From CAVSIP01 sp963728075 (GTDB lineage Bacteria; Actinomycetota; Actinomycetes; JAFAQI01; DASSKL01): 64,000 nucleotides of DNA. Location: contig CAVSIP010000004.1 of assembly GCA_963728075.1 (NCBI GenBank), positions 1 through 64,000 of the forward strand, written 5' to 3'. Position numbers and translations under genes: made by a program. The notes below the pieces were generated by a model. It saw only the letters and a program-made list of their open reading frames with translations, was not told the DNA's origin and searched no databases. Shown here in pieces: positions 25,042-34,015 of this stretch (positions within the stretch are counted from its first letter, which is position 1; every line of letters begins with the position of its first letter).

Positions 25042-26265
25042 GTGCGAGTCCGCACCGTACTGACCGCCGCCGTCGCGACGGTCACCGTCGCCGCAGGGGG
25101 CGGTGTGGCGGCCGTGCAGCTCACCGGCCACGCCGTGACCGGCGCGCTGTCGACGAGCAGTACGGGCGTGGCGAAGCTCGAGCCGCTCCCGCCGCCGGCC
25201 GCGCAGCTCGTGGTCCCCAGCGCGAACACCGACAGCGAGGTCCCCTGGGACCAGCCCCTGCGCATCGTCGCCGAGCACGGGGTCATCTCCGCCGTGACGC
25301 TCACCGACGACCGCGGCAACGTCCTCGCCGGCTCCACGACGCCGGACGGGTCGGAGTACCGGTCTGCGAACACGCTCGTGCCGCTGGACACCTACCGGGC
25401 CACGGTCACGTACAGCGACCTCAAGGGGAACCGCCACCGCGGCATCGTGACGGTCAAGGCCGCCGACTCGGAGAAGCACCTGTTGCCGGTCATGGACCCT
25501 GGTGGCGGCGCCACCGTCGGCGTCGGCCAGCCGGCCGTCATCAGGTTCAACCGCTGGGTCCCCGACGGCGAGCGGGCCGACGTGGAACGGCGGCTGTCGG
25601 TCACGACCGAGCCCGCGGTGCAGGGCTCCTGGCACTGGGTGAACGGGCAGGAGGTCCACTGGCGGCCGCAGCAGTACTGGACGCCCGGCACGCAGGTCTC
25701 CTTCTCCGTCGACCTGCACCGGCTGTACCTCGGTGACGGCATCTGGGGCGACCCGGTCGCGCACAGCACGCACTTCACGATCGGCAACCGCCACGTCAGC
25801 AAGGTCGACGTGAAGCACCACACGATGCAGGTCTTCGACGGCGACAAGCTGGTCCAGACGTTCAAGATCAGCGCCGGTCGCGAGGACAAGTGGCCCACCA
25901 TGGGCGGGGTCCACATCGCGCTGTCCAAGGCAGCCGAGGTGATCATGGACTCGGCGACGGTCGGCATTCCGCGCAACTCGCCGGACGGCTACTACGAGAA
26001 GGTCAAGTGGGACGTCCGGATCAGCAACGGGGGCGCGTTCGTCCACTCGGCCCCATGGTCGGTCAGCGAGCAGGGCACGGCCAACGTCTCGCACGGCTGC
26101 GTGAACCTCGCGCCCTCCGACGCGGAGTGGTTCTACCACTGGAGCCAGCGCGGCGACGTCATCGACATCTTCAACACCCCGCGACCGCCGGACCTCCAGG
26201 ACCCGGGCACCGCCGACTGGAACACCAGCTGGGCCGCGTGGGTCGCCGGCTCGGCCCTGCACTGA
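25042..26265 (+). CDS. L,D-transpeptidase (YkuD) with Ig-like domains
   Basis: This 407-residue exported enzyme forms 3-3 cross-links in peptidoglycan or attaches proteins to it. A signal peptide or anchor spans about residues 1-28. Two Ig-like domains follow (about 60-150 and 155-250), then the YkuD domain with the catalytic motif FVHSAPWSVSEQGTANVSHG followed by Cys (SHGCVNL) near residue 353. The layout matches mycobacterial Ldt proteins (LdtMt2 type). The C-terminal PPDLQDPGTADWNTSW extension is also typical. The GTG start has GGGAGTAGGGG just upstream, and CCCCG/CGGGG forms a small hairpin in the leader. Confidence 0.92.
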   Translation: MRVRTVLTAAVATVTVAAGGGVAAVQLTGHAVTGALSTSSTGVAKLEPLPPPAAQLVVPSANTDSEVPWDQPLRIVAEHGVISAVTLTDDRGNVLAGSTTPDGSEYRSANTLVPLDTYRATVTYSDLKGNRHRGIVTVKAADSEKHLLPVMDPGGGATVGVGQPAVIRFNRWVPDGERADVERRLSVTTEPAVQGSWHWVNGQEVHWRPQQYWTPGTQVSFSVDLHRLYLGDGIWGDPVAHSTHFTIGNRHVSKVDVKHHTMQVFDGDKLVQTFKISAGREDKWPTMGGVHIALSKAAEVIMDSATVGIPRNSPDGYYEKVKWDVRISNGGAFVHSAPWSVSEQGTANVSHGCVNLAPSDAEWFYHWSQRGDVIDIFNTPRPPDLQDPGTADWNTSWAAWVAGSALH

Positions 26266-26286
26266 TCGGCATGAGCGGGAGGCAGG

Positions 26287-26871
26287 TCAACGCCACCAGA
26301 CGACACGGGACGGGGTGAGGGCACCGGCGACCGGCCGGTCGTGCCCCTCCACCGGCACGTCCGCGACCACCTCGTCGTCGTGGACGACCGCGAGCGCGGG
26401 CACCTGCGCGGCGAGCGTCAGCGCGCGGTCGTAGGAGCCGCCGCCACGGCCGAGCCGATGACCGTGCCGGTCGACCGCGAGTGCGGGCACGAGCAGCAGC
26501 TCGGCACCGCACGCGGCGTCCGGTCCCAGGGCGGGGCCGCTCGGCTGCGGCACCCCGCGCGGCCCCGCGGCCACCTCGCCGGTGTCCACCGCCCAGTCCA
26601 GCGAGCCGTCCGGCCGCAGCAGGGGCAGCAGCACCCGTACGCCGGCGTCGGCGAGCGCCGCTCGCAGCGGGCCGGTTCCGGGCTCACCGCCCACCGACAC
26701 GTACGCCGCGACCGTCCGGGCCTCCCGTTCGGTGACCAGCGGCACGGCCAGCCGCGCGAGCGCGGCGGCCACCGCGGCCCGCTCGGCGTCCGGGCGCGCC
26801 GCCCGGGCGGCGCGCAGCTGGCGACGCAGCGCCGCCTTGCGTGCGCTCCGGGTGAGGTCGTTGCCGCCCAC
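26287..26871 (-). CDS. 5-formyltetrahydrofolate cyclo-ligase
   Basis: This 194-residue enzyme converts 5-formyl-THF to 5,10-methenyl-THF with ATP. It starts with a basic helix (RSARKAALRRQLRAARAARP), has the substrate segment YVSVGGEPGTGPL and the ATP-binding motif LLVPALAVDRHGHRLGRGGG. Length and order are normal. It is divergent from the GGDEF gene at 26958. In mycobacteria the same gene flanks galU-moeA-rimJ-glpR, so its place near galU supports the assignment. Confidence 0.92.
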   Translation of the reverse strand: MGGNDLTRSARKAALRRQLRAARAARPDAERAAVAAALARLAVPLVTEREARTVAAYVSVGGEPGTGPLRAALADAGVRVLLPLLRPDGSLDWAVDTGEVAAGPRGVPQPSGPALGPDAACGAELLLVPALAVDRHGHRLGRGGGSYDRALTLAAQVPALAVVHDDEVVADVPVEGHDRPVAGALTPSRVVWWR

Positions 26872-26957
26872 TGGACCAGAATGGGGGCGCAGCCCTCAGT
26901 CTGGGCGCAGTTCCGTGCCGAGGAGAACACGTCCGCGTCTGCTGGGGGAGGTGTGCG

Positions 26958-28979
26958 GTGAGCATCCGGTCCCGGCTGACCGCGGCCTTCTCCCTCGTCG
27001 TCATGCTGCCCATGGCGGTCAGCGCGGCGCTCATCCTCACCCGGGTGCCGCGGACGCTCGACCGCCAGGTCGGTGACCGGTTGCGCACCGAGCAGGCGGC
27101 CGTGAGCGCGGTCGTGCGCGAGATGTGCACCTCCGCCCAGTTCGCCGCCGAGCTGCTCGGCCAGGAGACCGCCGCGCGCAGCGCCCAGCAGGCCGTCGAC
27201 GACCTGGTCGAGCGTGACCTCGTGCGCTACGCCGTGGTGACCGGTGCCGACGGGAAGGTGCTCGCCAGCGCCGGTACGGCGCCGCAGGCCGGCCCGTCGG
27301 GGGCGCGGCCCACACCCCAGGAGCTCGGCGACTGCGCGTCGGCCTCGGGCCGGACCGGTGCCGCCGCTCCCTCGGGCGCGCTCGCGGCCACCGTCGTGCT
27401 CCGCGGCCCGAAGGACCGCCCGTACGGGCAGGCCGGCGTCGCCGTGCCCATCACCCGCGACCTGTTCGACACGCTCACCAGCTCCTCCGGCGCCGACGTC
27501 ACCGTGGTGGTCGCCGGCCAGCCGGTTCTCAGCACGCTGCCGGACCGTGCCGCCCGGCGGATCGCCCAGGTCTCGACCCGGGCCGTGGAGCAGGCGGACG
27601 CGGTCCGGGTCGGCTCGGTGCTGGTGACGGCCGCACGCACCTTCCCGGGCGGGCCCGTGGTCGCGGTGAGTGACCTGCGGCCCGGTCGCGGCACCCTCGT
27701 GCTCATCGTCGTGGTGCTCCTGCTGGGTGCCCTCGGCATCGCCGTCGTCGTCGCGTGGCTGCTCGCGCGGGTGACCACCCGACCGCTGGTCGAGCTCGCG
27801 GACGCGGCCGGCCGGGTCGCCGGCGGCGACCTCGACACGACGATCGCGGTGCGTTCCCGCGACGACCTCGGCCGCCTGGCCACAGCGTTCAACGACATGA
27901 CCGGCCGCCTGCGCACCCACATCCGGGCGCTGGAGTCCAGTCGCGACGAGCTGCGCCGCAATCTCGAGCGCCTCGGGGACACCCTGTCCGGGACCCACGA
28001 CCTCGACCGGATCCTCGGCGTCGTCCTCGACACCGCGATGGTCACCACCCGGGCCACCGCCGGCGCGATCTTCCTCGCCGATCACGGCCGCGGCGACCTG
28101 TACCTGCGGGTCGGCCGCGGGCTGCGGGAGACCGAGTCACCCGCCCGCGTCCGGCTCGGGCAGGGGGTGACCGGCCGGGTGGCCGTTCGCGGGGAGTCGC
28201 TGCGCCGGCACTGCCACCGCGACGAGGTGGTGCTCGACCCCGCGGAGCCGACGGCCCGGGCGCTGCTGAGCGTCCCGCTGCGCAGCGGCGGCAAGGTCGT
28301 CGGCGTCCTCAACCTCTACGACCCGGACTCCGCCGAGGAGTTCCGCGAGGACGACCTCGTGACGATCCGGTCGTTCGCCGCCCAGGCGACGGTGGCGATC
28401 GACAACGTGCTGCTGCACCAGGAGGCGCAGCGGCTGTCGATCACCGACGGCCTCACCGGGCTGTGGAACTACCGCTACTTCCAGATGAGTCTCGGCCGTG
28501 AGATCGAGCGGGCGGTCCGGTTCGGCCGGCCGCTGGGCCTGCTCATGCTCGACCTCGACCGGTTCAAGCAGGTCAACGACGAGCACGGGCACCAGCGCGG
28601 GGACGCGGTGCTCGTCGAGCTGGCCACCCGGGTCAAGTCCATGATCCGCGAGGTGGACGTGCTCGCCCGCTACGGCGGCGAGGAGTTCGTGCTGCTGCTG
28701 CCGGAGACCGACCTGGCCGGGCTCACCCACATCACCGAGCGGGTGTGCGACGTGGTGCGGCGGGTCCCCTTCGGCGGGGACCATCCCGGCGAGGAGCCGC
28801 TGCCGGTGACCGTGTCCATCGGAGCGGCCGTGTTCCCGCAGCACGCGCGCACGGCCGGCGAGCTCGTCCGGGTCGCCGACGAGGCGCTGTACGCGGCGAA
28901 GGCGGGCGGTCGGGACTGCTGGCGGCTGGCCGCGCCGCTCGCCGAGGACGGCGGTTTCACCCCCGGTGCCGGCGGCTAG
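26958..28979 (+). CDS. Membrane HAMP-GAF-GGDEF diguanylate cyclase
   Basis: This 673-residue sensor has an N-terminal membrane helix, an extracellular domain of about 220 residues, a second helix near 255-275 (LVLIVVVLLLGALGIAVVVA), HAMP, GAF (about 350-490) and GGDEF (about 505-660). The active site is YGGEEFVLLLP with I-site REVD five residues before it, so it should be active and product-inhibited. It would turn an external and a cytoplasmic signal into c-di-GMP. The GTG 26958 start has GGGGGAGG upstream. It is inserted between the cyclo-ligase and galU genes, which are close neighbours in mycobacteria. Confidence 0.9.
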   Translation: MSIRSRLTAAFSLVVMLPMAVSAALILTRVPRTLDRQVGDRLRTEQAAVSAVVREMCTSAQFAAELLGQETAARSAQQAVDDLVERDLVRYAVVTGADGKVLASAGTAPQAGPSGARPTPQELGDCASASGRTGAAAPSGALAATVVLRGPKDRPYGQAGVAVPITRDLFDTLTSSSGADVTVVVAGQPVLSTLPDRAARRIAQVSTRAVEQADAVRVGSVLVTAARTFPGGPVVAVSDLRPGRGTLVLIVVVLLLGALGIAVVVAWLLARVTTRPLVELADAAGRVAGGDLDTTIAVRSRDDLGRLATAFNDMTGRLRTHIRALESSRDELRRNLERLGDTLSGTHDLDRILGVVLDTAMVTTRATAGAIFLADHGRGDLYLRVGRGLRETESPARVRLGQGVTGRVAVRGESLRRHCHRDEVVLDPAEPTARALLSVPLRSGGKVVGVLNLYDPDSAEEFREDDLVTIRSFAAQATVAIDNVLLHQEAQRLSITDGLTGLWNYRYFQMSLGREIERAVRFGRPLGLLMLDLDRFKQVNDEHGHQRGDAVLVELATRVKSMIREVDVLARYGGEEFVLLLPETDLAGLTHITERVCDVVRRVPFGGDHPGEEPLPVTVSIGAAVFPQHARTAGELVRVADEALYAAKAGGRDCWRLAAPLAEDGGFTPGAGG

Positions 28980-28989
28980 TGTCCTCGCC

Positions 28990-29914
28990 ATGACGAGCGC
29001 CCGGACGCGTACGCAAGGCGGTCATCCCCGCTGCCGGCCTCGGCACCCGCTTCCTCCCGGCGACCAAGGCGATCCCCAAGGAGATGATCCCGGTCGTCGA
29101 CAAGCCGGCGATCCAGTACGTGGTGGAGGAGGCGGTTCGCGCAGGCCTCGAGGACGTGCTGCTCGTCACCGGTCGCGCGAAGGGTGCCATCGAGGACCAC
29201 TTCGACCGGGCGTACGAGGTCGAGGACAAGCTCGAAGGCGACGCGAAGAAGAAGCACCTGCTGGAGCGGGTACGGGCCGCGACCGAGCTCGGCACCCTGC
29301 ACGCCGTGCGGCAGAAGGACCCGCACGGGCTCGGTCACGCGGTGCTCTGCGCGGCCGACCACGTCGGCCGTGAGCCGTTCGCCGTGCTGCTCGGTGACGA
29401 CCTCATCGACGAGCGCGACCCGGTCCTCGCGCGGATGGCGCGGGTGCAGCAGGAGCGTGGCGGCTGCGTGATCCTGCTGCTCGAGGTGCCGCAGGCCCAG
29501 ATCTCGCTCTACGGTGCCGCGGCCGTACAGACCACCGACGACCCGGACGTCGTGCGGGTGACCGGCATGGTCGAGAAGCCCGACCCGGCGGAGGCGCCGA
29601 GCAACCTCGCGATGATCGGCCGGTACGTGCTCGCCCCGGAGATCTTCGAGGTGCTGCGCCGTACCCCGCCGGGTCGCGGCGGGGAGATCCAGCTCACCGA
29701 CGCGATCCAGGCGTACGGGCAGGACGTGGGTCCGGTGCATGGCCTGGTCTTCCGCGGCCGCCGCTACGACACCGGGGACAAGGGCGACTACCTGCGCGCC
29801 GTCGTCCAGCTGGCCGCCGACCGGCCCGACCTCGGGCCGGACTTCCTCGCCTGGCTGCAGGCCTGGCTGCCGCAGCGGGTGGAGCGCGGCGACGAGGAGC
29901 CGATCCGCCCGTGA
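28990..29914 (+). CDS. galU: UTP-glucose-1-phosphate uridylyltransferase (frame break near the start)
   Basis: GalU makes UDP-glucose from UTP and glucose-1-phosphate. The body is intact: AAGLGTRFLPATKAIPKEMI, VVDKPAIQYVVEEAV, LGDDLIDERDPVL and VEKPDPAEAPSNLA. The N-terminus is broken, however. The only good start, ATG 28990, is in another frame. The correct frame (RVRKAVIPAAGLG) has a stop just upstream and no start before ATG 29084, which would cut off the nucleotide-binding loop. One extra base near 29000-29006 (for example in CCC), or two missing, would restore MTSA...RVRKAVIP at about 308 residues. A sequence error is more likely than loss of an important gene. Its stop overlaps moeA (GTGA). 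Confidence 0.85.
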
Positions 29915-31167
29915 CGCATGGCCACAGCCACCCCACCGAGGGGCTGAAGTCCGTCGAGGCGCACCTGGAGCAGGTGCTCTCGGTGGTGCAGCCGCTGCCG
30001 GCACTGGAGCTCACCCTGCTCGACGCGCACGGCTGCGTGCTGGCCGAGGACGTCACCGCGGCGTACGCGCTGCCACCGTTCGACAACTCGGCGATGGACG
30101 GCTACGCCGTCCGCGCGAGCGACCTGGCCGGCGCCAGCGAGCAGGCCCCCGTCACCCTGCCGGTCGTCGGGGACATCGCCGCCGGTTCGAGCGGTGCCTA
30201 CCGGGTGCAGCCGGGACTGTGCGTGCGGATCATGACCGGCGCGCCGGTGCCGCCCGGCGCGGACGCCGTCGTGCCGGTGGAGTTCACCGACGGGGGCGTG
30301 GCCCACGTGGCGATCCGTGCGGAGCCGGAGGCGGGGGCGAACATCCGCCGCGCCGGTGAGGACGTCGCCGACGGTGCCGCCGTGCTGCACGCCGGGACGC
30401 ACCTCGGCGCGGCGCAGGTGGCGCTCGCCGCCGCCGTCGGCCGGGAGCGGGTGCTGGCCCGGCCCCGCCCGCGCGTCGTCGTCATCTCGACGGGCAGCGA
30501 GCTGGTCGAGCCAGGGGCGCCCCTGCAGCCCGGCCAGATCGTCGACGCGAACAGCTACGGGCTCACGACGGCCGCCCGGGAGGCCGGAGCGATCGCCTAC
30601 CGCGTCGGCATCAGCCCGGACGACCCGCGGCAGTTCCACGATCTGCTCGAGGACCACCTCATCCGCGCCGACGTCGTGGTCACCAGCGGCGGGGTCAGCG
30701 TCGGGGCGTACGACGTCGTCAAGGAGGTGCTCTCCCGGGTCGGGACGGTCTCCTTCGACCGGGTGGCCATGCAGCCGGGCATGCCGCAGGGGTTCGGCAC
30801 CGTCGGCCCCGAGGACACGCCGTTCTTCGGCCTGCCCGGGAACCCGGTGAGCGCCTTCGTCTCCTTCGAGGTCTTCGTCCGCCCGGCCCTGCGGCGGATG
30901 CTCGGCGTGGAGCCGTTGCACCGGCCGATGGTTCGCGCGACCCTCGACACGACCCTGCGCAAGGCTCCCGGCCGGCGGCAGTATGCCCGCGGCTGGCTGT
31001 CGGTGCGGGACGGTGCGTACGTCGTCGCACCGGTGGGCGGTCCCGGCTCGCACCTGCTGGCCGGGTACGCCGCGGCGAACTGTCTCGTCGTGGTGCCGGA
31101 GGAGGTCACCGAGGTGGCCGCCGGGTCCCCGGTGCAGGTGATGATGCTGGAGAGGCGAGGCACATGA
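29911..31167 (+). CDS. moeA: MoeA/Glp gephyrin-like molybdotransferase
   Basis: This 418-residue protein has the MoeA layout: an N-terminal domain with PPFDNSAMDGYAVRASDLAG, the MoCF-binding domain with VISTGSELVEPGAPLQPGQI and SGGVSVGAYDVVKEVL, and PGNPVSAFVSFEVFVRP, then a beta-barrel end. MoeA inserts molybdate into molybdopterin. In actinobacteria the copy between galU and rimJ is also called Glp; in Corynebacterium it binds FtsZ and a membrane receptor, GlpR, during division. GlpR is encoded here at 32821-33684, so a divisome role is likely, while the moaC/mog genes between them keep the cofactor role open. Confidence 0.92.
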   Translation: MTHGHSHPTEGLKSVEAHLEQVLSVVQPLPALELTLLDAHGCVLAEDVTAAYALPPFDNSAMDGYAVRASDLAGASEQAPVTLPVVGDIAAGSSGAYRVQPGLCVRIMTGAPVPPGADAVVPVEFTDGGVAHVAIRAEPEAGANIRRAGEDVADGAAVLHAGTHLGAAQVALAAAVGRERVLARPRPRVVVISTGSELVEPGAPLQPGQIVDANSYGLTTAAREAGAIAYRVGISPDDPRQFHDLLEDHLIRADVVVTSGGVSVGAYDVVKEVLSRVGTVSFDRVAMQPGMPQGFGTVGPEDTPFFGLPGNPVSAFVSFEVFVRPALRRMLGVEPLHRPMVRATLDTTLRKAPGRRQYARGWLSVRDGAYVVAPVGGPGSHLLAGYAAANCLVVVPEEVTEVAAGSPVQVMMLERRGT

Positions 31168-31652
31168 ACGCTGCGGGTGACCGGCTCACCCACGTCGACG
31201 AGTCCGGTGCGGCGCGGATGGTCGACGTCGCCGCCAAGGACGTCACCGTACGCACGGCGACCGCGCGGGGGCGCGTACGGGTGTCCCCGCAGGTCGTCAC
31301 GCTGCTGCGCGGCGACGGGCTGCCCAAGGGCGACGCGCTGGCGGTCGCCCGGATCGCCGGGATCATGGCGGCGAAGCGCACCCCCGACCTGGTGCCGCTG
31401 TGCCACCCGATCGCGGTGCATGGTGTCACCGTCGACCTCGAGGTGGCCGACGACGCTGTGGACGTGCGCGCGACGGTGCGCACCGCGGACCGGACGGGGG
31501 TGGAGATGGAGGCGCTCACCTCGGTGACCGTCGCCTGTCTGACCGTCGTCGACATGGTGAAGGCGGTCGACCCGGAGGCCGTCATCACCGACGTGCTCGT
31601 CGAGGAGAAGACCGGCGGCAAGAGCGGCGACTGGAGACGCGGTGAGCAGTGA
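31164..31652 (+). CDS. moaC: Cyclic pyranopterin monophosphate synthase
   Basis: This 162-residue enzyme completes the first step of molybdenum-cofactor synthesis with MoaA, making cyclic pyranopterin monophosphate. It shows the family segments LTHVDESGAARMVDVAAKDV, the active-site KRTPDLVPLCHPI and TGVEMEALTSVTVACLTVVD, with the catalytic Lys in DMVKAVD. The length is normal. It overlaps moeA by four bases (ATGA) and the mog gene by eleven, so all three are translated together. Confidence 0.95.
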   Translation: MNAAGDRLTHVDESGAARMVDVAAKDVTVRTATARGRVRVSPQVVTLLRGDGLPKGDALAVARIAGIMAAKRTPDLVPLCHPIAVHGVTVDLEVADDAVDVRATVRTADRTGVEMEALTSVTVACLTVVDMVKAVDPEAVITDVLVEEKTGGKSGDWRRGEQ

Positions 31653-32139
31653 GGGACTGCCCGACGGGGCGCGGGCCCGGGTCGTGACCGTGTCGGACCG
31701 CTCCCACGGCGGGCTGCGGCACGACGAGTCCGGGCCGCTGTGCGCGGGGCTGCTGCGTGACATCGGCTTCGAGGTGGGTGACGTGGTCGTCGTCCCCGAC
31801 GAGGTGGTCGAGATCGAGACGGCGCTGCGCAGCGCCGTCGCCGACGGGGTGGACCTGTGCGTGACGACCGGCGGGACCGGTTTCGCCGTCCGCGACGTCA
31901 CCCCCGAGGCGACCCGGCGGGTCCTGGAGAAGGAGGCCCCCGGTCTGGCCGAGGCGCTGCGCGACCGCAACCGCGACCGGATCCCGACCACGATCCTGTC
32001 CCGCGCGGTCGCCGGCGTCACTGCGGGCACCATCATCGTCAACCTGCCTGGATCCACCGGTGGCGTGCGGGACGGCGTGGCCGTCCTGGAACCGGTGATC
32101 GGCCACGCGGTCGCGCAGCTGCGCGGCAGCGACCACTAG
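31642..32139 (+). CDS. mog: MogA/MoaB-family molybdopterin adenylyltransferase
   Basis: This 165-residue MoCF-domain protein adenylates molybdopterin before metal insertion. It has VVTVSDRSHGGLRHDESGP, the strand LCVTTGGTGFAVRDVTPEAT and NLPGSTGGVRDGVAVLEPVI, the standard MPT-AMP-forming loops. The GTG 31642 start lies inside the end of moaC. It functions between MoaC/MPT synthase and MoeA, encoded just upstream. MogA and MoaB homologues cannot be separated with certainty by eye. Confidence 0.9.
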   Translation: MSSEGLPDGARARVVTVSDRSHGGLRHDESGPLCAGLLRDIGFEVGDVVVVPDEVVEIETALRSAVADGVDLCVTTGGTGFAVRDVTPEATRRVLEKEAPGLAEALRDRNRDRIPTTILSRAVAGVTAGTIIVNLPGSTGGVRDGVAVLEPVIGHAVAQLRGSDH

Positions 32140-32143
32140 TTCG

Positions 32144-32782
32144 GTGGGCTCACCCGGCTGGCCGGCACGGCTGGAGGTGGGAGACGTCCGCCTCCGGCCG
32201 CTGCGGCTGCGCGACGGCGCGGCATGGCTCGGCGTACGCCGGCGCAACACGGCGTGGCTGCAGCCATGGGAGGCCACCCCGCCGGACCGCCCGCTGCCAC
32301 CCGTCGACACCTGGGCGGTGTTCCTCGCCATGCAGCGGGAGCTCTCCCGCGAGGCCCGGACCGGCTCGGCACTGCCGTTCGTCCTGGAGTACCAGGGGCG
32401 GCTCGCCGGGCAGCTGGCGGTGCGCAACATCGTGCGCGGGGCGCTCAACAGCGGCAGCGTCGGCTACTGGATCGACGGCGCCCTGGCGGGCCGGGGGCTC
32501 ACCACGGTCGGGTTGGCGCTGCTCACCGACCACTGCTTCCGCACGGCGGGGCTGCACCGGATCGAGGCGAACATCCGACCGGAGAACGCGGCGAGCCGCC
32601 GGGTGGTGGACAAGCTCGGCTTCCGCGACGAGGGCGTGCGGCGCCGGCTGCTGCACGTCGACGGTGCCTACCGCGACCACATCTGCTACGCGCTCACGGT
32701 GGAGGACCTCGGGGGCGGCGCACTCACCCCGAGCCGCGACACACCGGGCGGGATGCGTGATCTCGGGCGTTACGGTGGTTAG
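32144..32782 (+). CDS. RimJ/RimL-type GNAT N-acetyltransferase
   Basis: This 212-residue acetyltransferase has the RimJ-type GNAT domain: a VRLRPLRLRDGAAWL start, the acetyl-CoA region SGSVGYWIDGALAGRGLTT, then HRIEANIRPENAASRRVV and LGFRDEGVRRRLLHVDG. It probably acetylates the N-terminus of a ribosomal or other protein. It sits between the molybdenum genes and glpR, as rimJ does in mycobacteria (the Rv0994-Rv0996 order). The GTG 32144 start is used; it follows mog by 4 bp. Confidence 0.88.
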   Translation: MGSPGWPARLEVGDVRLRPLRLRDGAAWLGVRRRNTAWLQPWEATPPDRPLPPVDTWAVFLAMQRELSREARTGSALPFVLEYQGRLAGQLAVRNIVRGALNSGSVGYWIDGALAGRGLTTVGLALLTDHCFRTAGLHRIEANIRPENAASRRVVDKLGFRDEGVRRRLLHVDGAYRDHICYALTVEDLGGGALTPSRDTPGGMRDLGRYGG

Positions 32783-32820
32783 CGTTTCCGTTCGGTAGGT
32801 TCCGACGCCGGGAGGCTCCG

Positions 32821-33684
32821 CTGAGCGGGCTCATTTACGCCGCGATCGTCGCCATGTGGGCCGCGGTCCTCGTGCCCATGTGGTTGCGACGCCATGAAAC
32901 GGCAACCGAGACACGTTCCGTCGACCGGTTCTCCACGGCGATGCGCATCCTGTCGCGTCGCCCGGTGGAGGCCGCCGGGTCCCGAGCGGTGCTGATGCCC
33001 CGGCGGGTGGCCGCGATGAGCTACCACGTCTCGGGTGCGTCCGCACCGCGGGAGCGGGAGCAGCGGCGCCGGGCGCCGAGCCGCTCGTCGAGCGCCCGCG
33101 CCCAGCTCGTCGCCCGCCGCCGCCGCACGCTGCTCGGCCTGCTGGGTCTCGTGCTCGCCTCGATGGTGATCGCGCTCGCCACCGGCGCCTGGTGGTTCCA
33201 GCTGGTCGCGGACGTGCTGCTGGTGGCGTTCGTCGTCCACCTCCGCCGCGTCGCCCGCGCCACGGCTGCGGTCCGGCGGCGCCGTACGGTGCCCGCGCCG
33301 CGCCCGGCCCGCCGGACCGAGCCGGTGTTCCCGGCGGCTGTGTCGGGAGCGCCCGCCGAGCCGGCTGTGCCGGTTGCGGGCGACGAGCCGGTAGCGGACG
33401 CACCGGCGGCCGAGACGACGGGCACGGACGGCTGGGCACCGGTGCCGGTCCCCCCGCCGACGTACGCCCTCAAGCCGCACGTTCCCGGTGCCCGGTCGGC
33501 CGCCGAGATGGTCGACCTTACCCGGCCGGGAGCGTGGAGCGAGGCCCAGCAGCTCGAGCACGAGCTGCTCGAACGCCCGCAGGCCCAGGCGGAGGAGTGG
33601 CCGGTCGAGGACTGGGCCGAGGACTGGGCCGACGACGACCTCGACGCCATCGTCGACCGCCGCCGAGCCGTCGGCGAGGACTGA
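32821..33684 (+). CDS. glpR: GlpR/SepX-like membrane receptor of the gephyrin-like protein
   Basis: This 287-residue membrane protein begins SGLIYAAIVAMWAAVLVPMW (first helix), has a paired helix region near residues 110-155 and an acidic Pro-rich C-terminal tail. The order galU - moeA/glp - rimJ - this gene matches the place of GlpR in corynebacteria and SepX in Streptomyces, a divisome membrane protein that binds the MoeA-like Glp. No ATG, GTG or TTG precedes the first helix in frame. The only fitting start is CTG 32821, placed 5 nt after GGGAGG. Starting at ATG 32854 would destroy the first membrane helix. Identification is by topology and synteny. Confidence 0.78.
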   Translation: MSGLIYAAIVAMWAAVLVPMWLRRHETATETRSVDRFSTAMRILSRRPVEAAGSRAVLMPRRVAAMSYHVSGASAPREREQRRRAPSRSSSARAQLVARRRRTLLGLLGLVLASMVIALATGAWWFQLVADVLLVAFVVHLRRVARATAAVRRRRTVPAPRPARRTEPVFPAAVSGAPAEPAVPVAGDEPVADAPAAETTGTDGWAPVPVPPPTYALKPHVPGARSAAEMVDLTRPGAWSEAQQLEHELLERPQAQAEEWPVEDWAEDWADDDLDAIVDRRRAVGED

Positions 33685-33699
33685 ACCTGCCTGCTGCAG

Positions 33700-33732
33700 G
33701 TTGATCTGTCTCGTCACACGGGACAGATCAAC
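33700..33732. terminator. Hairpin after glpR, with an extra copy of one arm
   Basis: GTTGATCTGTC (33700-33710) is repeated inverted at 33722-33732, an 11-bp stem with an 11-nt loop, 15 bp past the glpR stop; a terminator is likely. The same sequence occurs again in direct orientation at 33771-33782, which a terminator does not explain. Confidence 0.5.
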
Positions 33733-33832
33733 GTGCGGGAGACGGCCCGCGACACGCCGTACGGAACGCCGGTTGATCTGTCTGACGGCGGACCGGGGCC
33801 GCGCCGGACGGGTGATACCGTGGAGCCACCTC

Positions 33833-33909
<77 letters not shown>

Positions 33910-34015
33910 CGTCACGAGTACGGAAGGCCGTCGCGACAGCGGCGGCCTTCGTCACGCCGTACGACCGGCCGTCGCGCGACGCGACCGACCGGGCTCAGAT
34001 CCAGCAGGGAGCCAC

